NCBI RefSeq assembly: GCF_006539505.1
Contig: NZ_BJND01000003.1
Span: forward strand, 124,001 to 188,000
DNA: 64,000 bases
Reading direction: 5' to 3'
Source of the DNA: Streptomyces spinoverrucosus
GTDB taxonomy: Bacteria; Actinomycetota; Actinomycetes; Streptomycetales; Streptomycetaceae
The position numbers were made by a program, and so were the translations under genes. This document shows positions 1 to 7,032 of this stretch, in pieces (the stretch's first letter is position 1; each line of letters starts with the position of its first letter). Below the pieces are notes generated by a model, which saw nothing but the letters and a program-made list of their open reading frames with translations, did not search any database and was not told where the DNA came from.

Positions 1-1245
1 TCGCACGACCACGGGCCGTCCCGTCTGGTGACCATCTCGCAGGTGCTGAGCCTGGCCGGCGCGCTGACGGAGGCGGTGACCGCGCAGGACGTGGTGCAGC
101 TGGTCGCCGAGCAGATCGCGCCGTCCGTGGGCAGTCAGGCGCTGGTCGTGCTCGGCTCGCGGGCGGGGCGGCTGCATGTGCTGGGGCACCGCGGCTATCC
201 GGATCCCCAGGTCGTGGAGCGGTTCGACGGTACGCCGCTGAGCGCGCCGACGCCGGGCGTACACGCGCTGAACAGCGGGGTGCCGGCGTTCTTCGAGTCC
301 CAGGCGGAGCTGGAGCGGCTGTATCCGGCCCGGCACGCGACGCCGGACGGCTTCGCGGCCTGGGCCTATCTGCCGCTGATCGCCTCCGGGCGCCCCGTGG
401 GCACGTGCGTGCTGTCCTACGCCGAGCCGCACGCCTTCCCCGCCGACGAGCGGGCCGTTCTGACCAGCCTCGGCGGGCTGATCGCGCTGGCGCTGGAGCG
501 AGCCCTGCTGTACGACGCCAAGCACCAGCTGGCTCACGGGTTGCAGGCCGCCCTGCTGCCGCCGTCACTGCCACCGCTGCCCGGCATCGACGCGGCCGCG
601 CGCTATCTGCCGAGCACCCGGGGCATGGACATCGGCGGCGACTTCTACGACCTGGTGCCGGTCGATGGGCTGGCGGCCGCGGTGATCGGGGATGTGCAGG
701 GGCACAACGTGACGGCGGCGGGGCTGATGGGGCAGATCCGCACCGCCGTGCGCGCGTACACGACGGTGGGGCAGTCGCCGGCGGAGGTCATGTGCAGCAC
801 CAACCGGCTGCTCATCGACCTGGGGGCCGACCTGTTCTCCAGCTGTCTGTACCTGCGGCTCGACCCGGGACGCGGGCGGGCCGTGATGGCCCGGGCCGGG
901 CATCCGCCGCCGCTGCTGAGGCGGCCGGACGGCCGGGTCCGGGTGCTGGACCTGGCGGGCGGTCCGCTGCTCGGGATTGACAGCTCGGCGACATATCCGA
1001 CGACCGAGGTGGACCTGGCGCCGGGTTCGGTGCTGGTCCTCTACACCGACGGCCTGGTGGAATCTCCCGGCGTCGACATCGAGGACTCGCTCGTGGAGCT
1101 GGGTCGGCGACTGGCCGAGGCCGGGGACCGACCGCTGGACGAGCTGGCCGACGTGCTGGTGGGACAGGAGGGACACGCGGAGGAACGGATCGACGATGTG
1201 GCGCTGCTGCTGTTGCGGGCGCGGGGGGTTGCGGGGGGCGGCTGA
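1..1245 (+). CDS. GAF-SpoIIE protein phosphatase, 5' end cut by window
   Basis: The reading frame is open from base 1, so the gene begins upstream; a GTG at 28 has no ribosome binding site and falls inside the domain. About the first 150 residues form a GAF-like sensor domain. The rest is a PP2C/SpoIIE (RsbU-type) phosphatase with the metal-binding motif DIGGDFYDL, the GDVQGHNVTAAGLM segment, RAGHPPPLL, LYTDGLVE and the final DDVALLL. Proteins of this family dephosphorylate STAS anti-anti-sigma factors, which frees sigma factors during stress or development. The substrate here is unknown; a STAS gene lies far away at 52312. The upstream part may hold a PAS domain, by analogy with related Streptomyces proteins. 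The family call is secure; the partner is not. Confidence 0.9.
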   Translation, partial: SHDHGPSRLVTISQVLSLAGALTEAVTAQDVVQLVAEQIAPSVGSQALVVLGSRAGRLHVLGHRGYPDPQVVERFDGTPLSAPTPGVHALNSGVPAFFESQAELERLYPARHATPDGFAAWAYLPLIASGRPVGTCVLSYAEPHAFPADERAVLTSLGGLIALALERALLYDAKHQLAHGLQAALLPPSLPPLPGIDAAARYLPSTRGMDIGGDFYDLVPVDGLAAAVIGDVQGHNVTAAGLMGQIRTAVRAYTTVGQSPAEVMCSTNRLLIDLGADLFSSCLYLRLDPGRGRAVMARAGHPPPLLRRPDGRVRVLDLAGGPLLGIDSSATYPTTEVDLAPGSVLVLYTDGLVESPGVDIEDSLVELGRRLAEAGDRPLDELADVLVGQEGHAEERIDDVALLLLRARGVAGGG

Positions 1246-1264
1246 ACGGCGGACGGCCGGGCGA

Positions 1265-1686
1265 CCCGGCCTCCTGCCGAGACACGCGGCCCGGCCTCCT
1301 GCCGAGTCACGCGGCCCGGCTGCCGCCGAGGCATGCGGACCGGCCGTCCGGCCGAGGCCTACGGCCGCAAGCCTCCTCCGAGGGACACGGCCCGGCCACC
1401 ACGAGGGGCGCAGCCCGGCCTCCGCGAGGGGCGCTGCCCGGCCTCCGCCGAGGGACACGGTCCAGCCCCCGCCGAGGCACGCAGCCCGGCCCCCGCGAGG
1501 GGCGCCCCCGCCGAGGAACACGGCCCGGCCCCCGCGAGGCACGCAGCCCGGCCCTCCGCCGAGGGACACGGTCCAGCCCCCGCCGAGGAACACGGTCCGG
1601 CCCCCGCGAGGGGCGCTGCCCGGCCCTCCGCCGAGGGACACGGTCCAGCCCCCGCCGAGGAACACGGTCCGGCCCCCGCCGAAGGG
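1265..1686. repeat. GC-rich ~24-bp tandem repeat array between convergent genes
   Basis: About 17 imperfect copies of a 23-25 bp unit sit between the SpoIIE phosphatase stop and the protease stop. A typical unit is CCGCCGAGGAACACGGTC preceded by CGGCC or CAGCC. The 3' part has a higher-order repeat of 72 bp: 1549-1607 and 1621-1679 are identical over 59 bases. Because 24 and 72 are multiples of three, long reading frames stay open through the array on both strands, but none has a start site or domain that supports a protein. Function is unknown; it may act as a transcription barrier or simply be slippage expansion. Confidence 0.85.
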
Positions 1687-1713
1687 CCGGACCATCGGAC
1701 TTGCGACTCCCGA

Positions 1714-3036
1714 TCAGTTGGTGCCGGTCAGCCCGGAGCCGTCCTCGACGCCGGACTGGTCGCCGACACCGGCTTCCTCACCGGCCTGCTCACCGCCGAC
1801 GGCGTCACCGCCGCCCGCACCGGCCTCTTCACCGGCGCCGTCGCCGACACCTTCACCCGCACCGGCGCCTTCGCCGACGCCCTCACCGGCACCGGCACCC
1901 TCACCGGCGCCACCAACGCCCCCCGCGCCCAGCGTCGCGCCGACCGCCGCCAGAGCCGTAGTGACCGGCTGGAAGAACGTCTCGCCGCCGACCGTGCAGT
2001 CGCCGCTGCCGCCCGAGGTCAGGCCGATGGCGAGGCCGTCCTGGGTGAACATCGAGCCGCCGCTGTCGCCGGGTTCGGCGCAGACGTTGGTCTGGATGAG
2101 GCCGGTGACCGTGCCCTCGGGGTAGTTGACCGTGGCGTCGAGCCCGGTGACCGTGCCGTCGGCGAGGCCGGTGGTGCTGCCCATCCGGAACACCTGCTGG
2201 CCGACGGCGGCTTCGGCGGCCTGGAGGATCGGGACGGTCTGCCCGCCGCCGACGTTGACGTCGCTCGGCGCCTGGGTGGCCGGGTCGTTGTACTTCACCA
2301 GCGCGAAGTCGCCCTCGCCGGGGAAGACGGCCTGGTCGACGGTGGCGATCGGGGCGCCGTTCTGCGCGTCGGACCACTCGGCGACCGCGACCCCGCAGTG
2401 ACCGGCCGTCAGGAAGGCCGGGGAGCCGTCGCCCGCGGTGACGTTGAAGCCGAGCGAGCAGCGGGAGCCGCCGCCGAATATCGCGTCGCCGCCGGAGGCG
2501 AACGTCTTGAAGGTGCCGGCGGACTTCTGGATGGTCGCCATGCCGGAGCCGAGGCTCTGCACGGTCGACTCCAACGTGTCCCACTTCTCGCCGGTGACCG
2601 TGCTGTCGGCGGTGACCCGTATCTTGTTGGTCCTGGGGTCGACGGCCCACGCGGTGCCCGGGATGGTGGCCTCGGTCTTCAGCGTCTGCGCGGCGGACTT
2701 CAGTTCGGACGTGCTGTTCTCCACCTGGCGGACCGCGGCGCCGGCCTTCTTGGCCTGGATGATCAGCTGGTTGTTGTCGCCGACCACGTTGACGACGAGC
2801 TGCTGGTTGTCGGCGTCGTAGTAGGAGCCGGCGAAGGCGTCGCCCAGCAGCCCGGCAAGCTGCGAGGCGAGGTCCGATGCGTCGCCCGCCTTCAGGGTCT
2901 TGGGGGCGGCGGCCGTGTCCTCGGCGCCGTCCTGGGACGCGTTGGCGTTCGGCAGCAGGAGTGCCGCCGCTCCGAGCGCCGCCACGCTGCCCGCCGCGAT
3001 CGCGGCCTTGCGCTTCGGAATTCGCTTGTGACTCAA
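1714..3036 (-). CDS. Secreted streptogrisin-like S1 serine protease with acidic Gly/Ala/Glu tail
   Basis: The predicted protein has 440 residues. The start is TTG at 3036, preceded by AGGAGG ten bases upstream; frames beginning further upstream lack a signal peptide at the N-terminus. Residues 1-33 form a basic then hydrophobic signal peptide ending in ANA. Residues about 45-183 are an alpha-lytic-protease-type pro-region, the intramolecular foldase removed on maturation. The catalytic domain follows, with H213 in TAGHCG, D243 in GEGDFALV and S325 in EPGDSGGS, plus paired cysteines. After about residue 372 there is a 68-residue low-complexity tail of Gly, Ala, Glu and Asp that ordinary streptogrisins lack. 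It is probably an extracellular nutrient protease. Its 648-bp upstream region is shared with the divergent peptide cassette. Confidence 0.92.
   Translation of the reverse strand: MSHKRIPKRKAAIAAGSVAALGAAALLLPNANASQDGAEDTAAAPKTLKAGDASDLASQLAGLLGDAFAGSYYDADNQQLVVNVVGDNNQLIIQAKKAGAAVRQVENSTSELKSAAQTLKTEATIPGTAWAVDPRTNKIRVTADSTVTGEKWDTLESTVQSLGSGMATIQKSAGTFKTFASGGDAIFGGGSRCSLGFNVTAGDGSPAFLTAGHCGVAVAEWSDAQNGAPIATVDQAVFPGEGDFALVKYNDPATQAPSDVNVGGGQTVPILQAAEAAVGQQVFRMGSTTGLADGTVTGLDATVNYPEGTVTGLIQTNVCAEPGDSGGSMFTQDGLAIGLTSGGSGDCTVGGETFFQPVTTALAAVGATLGAGGVGGAGEGAGAGEGVGEGAGAGEGVGDGAGEEAGAGGGDAVGGEQAGEEAGVGDQSGVEDGSGLTGTN
1717..1923 (-). repeat. Low-complexity repeat coding the protease tail
   Basis: This DNA codes for the last ~68 residues of the S1 protease and is made of short repeated codon blocks giving GEGAGAG, GEGVGEG and similar runs. 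It is rich in Gly, Ala, Glu and Asp and ends GLTGTN. It looks like a linker without the binding domain that usually follows one. It lies only about 30 bp from the 24-bp tandem array, so two simple-sequence regions are back to back. Confidence 0.7.
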
Positions 3037-3684
3037 GGGTTCTCGACCTCCTGGAGGACGGGGTCCGTGCCACCGTCCCTCGGCAGCTGATAGGGGCGCC
3101 TGGATGGCCACTGGTACGCAGGGGGCGCGCGGGACGTTCAATTCCGGTTCGCGGCGCGCCCGTACGGACACTGATTCGGCCATCGCCGGAAGCTTCTTCC
3201 GCCCTCTGAGCCTCTGCCGGGCCGATACCGCTGGTAATCGATCAGCGACGGTCCGTTCCGGACGATGAGCGGAATCCTCGCTTCAGCGAATCTGCACATC
3301 GAATGCGCAACCAAGTCACCGGCACCCGCGGTTCTGCACAATCTCGCGCCCCGTGGCACGCCTTTGGGGCGGGAGTGCCGGATTCCGCGAGCGGACGGCA
3401 AGGGGTCGGTGCGGGGCGATGCCGGGCGGCATGTGAAGAAGTCGCCTACAAGCCGTGGGCACACCTGCACGGATGGGGGCTGGTGTGACTCAAGTGCCCT
3501 GATGAGGCCGCTGATTGATTGGAAGCCCACGGTCGCCGCGTGCTTTGATCCATCGCACCGCGGGGTCCGCGAAGGGCTCCCCGGCCAGGGGCGCTGCCTG
3601 GCGCCCGCGGTCGCGGCCGTCCATCTGTCCCCAGAGGGGGCCGCTCCCCCCTTGTGAAATTGCCATACGAAGGGAAGTTCCATC
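3037..3684. promoter_or_regulatory. 648-bp divergent intergenic region between protease and peptide cassette
   Basis: The region must hold the promoters of the protease (minus) and the precursor-exporter genes (plus). I see no convincing gene in it: frames open on the plus strand between 3265 and 3657 have no ribosome binding site or domain. In the protease leader there is an inverted repeat GGGCGCGC (3123-3130) and GCGCGCCC (3154-3161). The precursor start at 3685 has a GAAGGGAAG ribosome binding site. No -35/-10 pair stood out. Confidence 0.5.
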
Positions 3685-3900
3685 ATGAACTCCACCCCCC
3701 AGGTTGAGACCGTCGAGATCTCCGACGCCGAGCTCGACAACGTCTCCGGCGGCCTCTCCGTGAACGCCGTGAACACCGTCGTCGGCGCGGTGGATGGCAT
3801 CGCCCCGGTTTCCGGCCTGGTCGACACGGCCGTCGGCACCGTCGAGGGTGTCACCGGTCTGAACACCGCCCCGGTCACCAACCTGGTCGCCGGTCTCTGA
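3685..3900 (+). CDS. Double-glycine leader peptide, candidate bacteriocin or signal precursor
   Basis: The predicted 71-residue peptide has an acidic leader ending in ELDNVSGG at residues 16-23, the classical cleavage site of C39 peptidase-ABC transporters. The predicted exported core is 48 residues (24-71): no cysteine, no aromatic residue, no basic residue, and rich in Val, Gly, Ala, Thr and Asn. The core has an internal repeat: residues 28-39 (AVNTVVGAVDGI) and 45-56 (LVDTAVGTVEGV) match at a 17-residue offset, and APVSGL/APVTNL also recur. Each repeat holds a GxxxG motif (GAVDG, GTVEG), as seen in helix-pairing class IIb bacteriocins. The gene is followed by a hairpin and then by its probable exporter. 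Without cysteine and without a Lan enzyme, a lanthipeptide is unlikely. Activity is not known. Confidence 0.85.
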   Translation: MNSTPQVETVEISDAELDNVSGGLSVNAVNTVVGAVDGIAPVSGLVDTAVGTVEGVTGLNTAPVTNLVAGL

Positions 3901-3922
3901 TCGCACACCAGTGCCGCTGAGT

Positions 3923-3947
3923 CCCGGAGCCGCCTCCCGGCTCCGGG
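3923..3947 (+). terminator. Hairpin between precursor and exporter genes
   Basis: A perfect 10-bp stem, CCCGGAGCCG (3923-3932) with CGGCTCCGGG (3938-3947), has a 5-nt loop and is followed by CTCTTC. It begins 22 bp after the precursor stop. In operons of small secreted peptides such a hairpin often makes a partial terminator or RNA-stability element, giving more precursor than transporter. That role is inferred. Confidence 0.75.
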
Positions 3948-3954
3948 GCTCTTC

Positions 3955-3980
3955 GGATGTCGTAACGGGATGTCGTAACG
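3955..3980. repeat. Perfect 13-bp tandem direct repeat before the HlyD gene
   Basis: GGATGTCGTAACG occurs twice back to back (3955-3967 and 3968-3980), directly after the hairpin and 25 bp before the HlyD-like start codon. It could be a regulator site for a second promoter serving the exporter genes, or a local duplication. Confidence 0.6.
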
Positions 3981-4005
3981 CTCTTCACCCGGTGAGGGAA
4001 ATTCC

Positions 4006-4812
4006 GTGCAGTTCCGCCAACAGGCCCTCGCCAAGCTCCAGTCACCGGAGGAACTCGACCTGCCGGTGCGCCTCGCCCGCCCGCAGGGCTGGCTCGTGCT
4101 GTCCGTGACCGTGGTCGCGATGGCCGCCACGTCCGTGTGGGCCGTGACCGGCTCGGTGACCTCCACGGTGAGCGCGCCCGCCATCCTCACCCACGGCGAG
4201 GGCAGTTACGTCCTGCAGAGCCCGGTCGCGGGCCAGGTCACCGCGATCCTCGCCGAGGAAGGCGAGCGGCTCCCCGCCAACTCGCCCGTGCTGAAGGTCC
4301 GTACGAACGACGGCGAGACTGTCGTGCGCACCATCGCCGCCGGCCGCCTCACCGCGCTCGCCGCCACCATCGGCCAGATCATCGCCACCGGCGCGAACGT
4401 CGCCGCCGTCGAGAAGGTCGCCGACGCGGACGACCCGCTGTACGCCACGGTGTACGTGCCCGCCGAGAACGCCGGCTCCATCCCCGCGAACGCGGCCGTG
4501 GACCTGACCGTGCAGACGGTCCCCACCCAGGAGTACGGCGTCCTGCGCGGCCATGTGAAGTCCGTGGACCGCTCCCCGCAGTCGCCGCAGGAGATCGCCG
4601 CGTTCCTCGGCGACAGCCAGCTCGGCGAGCAGTTCACCAAGGACGGCCGCCCGGTCGCCGTACTGGTCCGCCTCGACAAGTCGTCCGGCACCGAGAGCGG
4701 CTACAAGTGGTCGTCGGCGGACGGACCGCCGTACCCCCTCACCTCCATGACGATGGCCACGGGCTCGATCCGGCTGGCCGGTCAGCGTCCCGTCGATTGG
4801 CTGCTGCCGTGA
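4006..4812 (+). CDS. HlyD-family adaptor of a NHLM/NHLP-type peptide exporter
   Basis: The predicted protein has 268 residues, starting at GTG with a GAGGGA ribosome binding site. It has a short cytoplasmic N-terminus, one membrane segment at about residues 27-49 (WLVLSVTVVAMAATSVWAV) and an outer domain with two biotinyl-lipoyl-like halves (SPVAGQVTAIL, GRLTALAATIGQII). This is the plan of membrane-fusion adaptors that partner C39 ABC exporters; the neighbours point to the NHLM secretion-protein subgroup. In a Gram-positive cell it would form the extracytoplasmic part of the exporter. The stop codon overlaps the next start (GTGA), so translation is probably coupled. Confidence 0.88.
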   Translation: MQFRQQALAKLQSPEELDLPVRLARPQGWLVLSVTVVAMAATSVWAVTGSVTSTVSAPAILTHGEGSYVLQSPVAGQVTAILAEEGERLPANSPVLKVRTNDGETVVRTIAAGRLTALAATIGQIIATGANVAAVEKVADADDPLYATVYVPAENAGSIPANAAVDLTVQTVPTQEYGVLRGHVKSVDRSPQSPQEIAAFLGDSQLGEQFTKDGRPVAVLVRLDKSSGTESGYKWSSADGPPYPLTSMTMATGSIRLAGQRPVDWLLP

Positions 4813-7031
4813 CCACCGCCGCACCGGAAACCCGGGGCCGGCGCCGGGCCGCCCCGCCCAAGCGCACCGTCCCCAAGGGCCGCCGCAAGACCGTCCGCAC
4901 CCCCACCGTGCTCCAGATGGAGGCCGTCGAGTGCGGCGCCGCTTCCCTCGCCATGGTGCTCGGCCACTACGGCAAGCATGTCCCGCTGGAGGAGCTGCGC
5001 ATCGCCTGCGGTGTCTCCCGCGACGGCTCGCGCGCCAGCAATCTGCTGAAGGCGGCGCGCAGTTACGGCCTGACCGCCAAGGGCATGCAGATGGACCTGG
5101 CCGCCCTCGCCGAGGTGAAAGTGCCGGCCATCCTGTTCTGGGAGTTCAACCACTACGTCGTCTACGACGGCATGGGCCGCCGCTTCGGCCGCCGCGGGGT
5201 GTTCATCAACGACCCCGGCAAGGGCCGACGTTTCGTGCCGATGGAGGACTTCGACGGCAGCTTCACCGGCGTCGTCCTCACGATGGAGCCCGGCGACGGC
5301 TTCACGCGGGGCGGGCGCAAGCCGGGCGTCTGGGGCGCGATGCCCGCCCGGCTGCGCGGCACCGCAGGCACCATGCCGGCCGCCGTGCTGGCGAGCCTGC
5401 TGCTGGTGGTGGTCGGCGCGGCCGTGCCCGCGCTCAGCCGGACCTACATCGACATGTTCCTGATCGGCGGGCAGACCTCGCTGCTGAACGTGCTGTTCGC
5501 GTCCATGGGCGCCTGTGTGCTGCTCACGCTGGTGCTGACCTGGCTGCAACAGGCCAACCTGCACCACGGCCGCATCATCTCCTCCACCCTCTCCAGCGCC
5601 CGCTTCCTGCGCCATCTGCTGCGCCTGCCGGTCACCTTCTTCTCCCAGCGCAGCCCCGCCGACCTGGTGCAGCGCCTGCAGTCCAACGACGCGGTGGCCG
5701 AGACGCTGGCGCGTGACCTGGCGGCGGCGGGCGTGGACGCGGTGGTCGTCGTGCTCTACGCCGTGCTCCTCTACACCTACGACCCGCAGCTCACCTTCGT
5801 CGGCATCGGCGTGGCGCTGCTGAACATCGTCGCCATGCGGGTGGTCATCCGCCTGCGCGCGACCCGTACGGCCAAGCTGCGCGCGGACAACGCCCGGCTC
5901 ACCAACACCGCGTACACCGGTCTTCAGCTGATCGAGACGATGAAGGCGACCGGCGGCGAGGACGGCTACTTCCGCAAGTGGGCCGGACAGCACGCCACCA
6001 CCTTGGAGGAACAGCAGCGGCTCGGCGTGCCGAGCGCCTGGCTGGGCGTGGTCGCGCCGACGCTCGCCACGCTGAACAGCGCGCTGATCCTGTGGATCGG
6101 CGGCATGCGCGCGATCGAGGGCCATATCTCCGTCGGCCTGCTGGTCGCCTTCCAGGCGCTGGTCACCCGTTTCACCGCCCCGCTGACCCGGCTCAACGGC
6201 GTCGCGGGCCGCATCCAGGACTTCGCGGCGGACGTGGCCCGGCTGAAGGACGTGGAGAACTTCCGCACCGACCCGCTGTACGACCGGGCGGGCGGCGACT
6301 CCACCCGCCGTCTGCACGGCCACGTCGAGCTGCAGAACATCACCTTCGGCTACAGCCCCCTCGACAAGCCCCTGCTCACCGGCTTCGACCTGACCGTCGG
6401 GCCGGGTCAGCAGGTCGCGCTCGTCGGCGGCTCGGGCAGCGGCAAGTCGACGGTCTCCCGGCTGATCTCGGGCCTGTACACGCCGTGGGAGGGCGTGATC
6501 CGTATCGACGGGCAGCGCCTTGAGGACATCCCGCGCGGTGCGCTCGCGGCCTCCGTGTCCTTCGTCGACCAGGACGTGTTCCTGTTCGAGGGCTCGGTCC
6601 GGGACAACGTGGCGCTGTGGGACCCGTCCATCCCCGACGAGGCGGTGGTGGAGGCGCTGAAGGACGCCGCGCTCCACGACGTCGTGCTGCGCCGCCCCGG
6701 CGGCATCCACAGCCGGGTCGAGCAGGACGGCCGCAACTTCTCCGGCGGCCAGCGCCAACGCCTGGAGATCGCCCGGGCGTTGGTGCGCCGGCCCAGCATC
6801 CTCGTGCTGGACGAGGTGACCAGCGCGCTCGACGCCGAGACCGAGCTGGCCGTCATGGACAACCTGCGCCGGCGCGGCTGCGCCTGCGTGGTGATCGCAC
6901 ACCGGCTCAGCACCGTGCGGGACAGCGACGAGATCGTCGTACTCCAGCACGGCACGATCGTGGAGCGCGGCCGGCACGACGAGCTGGTGGCGCGCGGCGG
7001 CGCGTACGCGGCGCTGGTCAGGGAGCGGTGA
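4809..7031 (+). CDS. C39 peptidase-permease-ATPase exporter (NHLM ABC1 type)
   Basis: The predicted protein has 740 residues. The GTG at 4809 overlaps the HlyD stop codon. An Arg/Lys-rich N-terminus is followed by a C39 cysteine protease domain at about 33-160, with the catalytic Cys in QMEAVECGAASLAMVL (C42), His in EFNHYVVYDG and Asp in INDPGKGRR. Then come six membrane segments and an ABC ATPase domain: Walker A GGSGSGKST near 540, signature FSGGQRQRLE near 643, Walker B ILVLDEVTSALD near 664 and the H-loop IAHRLST. It should cut the leader after the double glycine of the upstream peptide and export the core. All catalytic residues are present, so it looks functional. Confidence 0.93.
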   Translation: MTTAAPETRGRRRAAPPKRTVPKGRRKTVRTPTVLQMEAVECGAASLAMVLGHYGKHVPLEELRIACGVSRDGSRASNLLKAARSYGLTAKGMQMDLAALAEVKVPAILFWEFNHYVVYDGMGRRFGRRGVFINDPGKGRRFVPMEDFDGSFTGVVLTMEPGDGFTRGGRKPGVWGAMPARLRGTAGTMPAAVLASLLLVVVGAAVPALSRTYIDMFLIGGQTSLLNVLFASMGACVLLTLVLTWLQQANLHHGRIISSTLSSARFLRHLLRLPVTFFSQRSPADLVQRLQSNDAVAETLARDLAAAGVDAVVVVLYAVLLYTYDPQLTFVGIGVALLNIVAMRVVIRLRATRTAKLRADNARLTNTAYTGLQLIETMKATGGEDGYFRKWAGQHATTLEEQQRLGVPSAWLGVVAPTLATLNSALILWIGGMRAIEGHISVGLLVAFQALVTRFTAPLTRLNGVAGRIQDFAADVARLKDVENFRTDPLYDRAGGDSTRRLHGHVELQNITFGYSPLDKPLLTGFDLTVGPGQQVALVGGSGSGKSTVSRLISGLYTPWEGVIRIDGQRLEDIPRGALAASVSFVDQDVFLFEGSVRDNVALWDPSIPDEAVVEALKDAALHDVVLRRPGGIHSRVEQDGRNFSGGQRQRLEIARALVRRPSILVLDEVTSALDAETELAVMDNLRRRGCACVVIAHRLSTVRDSDEIVVLQHGTIVERGRHDELVARGGAYAALVRER

Positions 7032-7032
7032 G

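Noticed and set aside
1333-3090. A 585-residue plus-strand frame through the tandem array and across the protease gene
   Set aside because: It exists because the 24-bp repeat has a length divisible by three and because high-GC coding DNA opens the opposite strand. It has no ribosome binding site or domain.
3265-3657. Plus-strand frame of 130 codons in the protease/peptide intergenic region
   Set aside because: No ribosome binding site, no domain, Arg/Pro-rich composition typical of non-coding frames.
3685-3900. Lanthipeptide or other cysteine-based modified peptide
   Set aside because: The core has no cysteine and no LanM/LanB or similar gene is adjacent; only leader and exporter features are supported.
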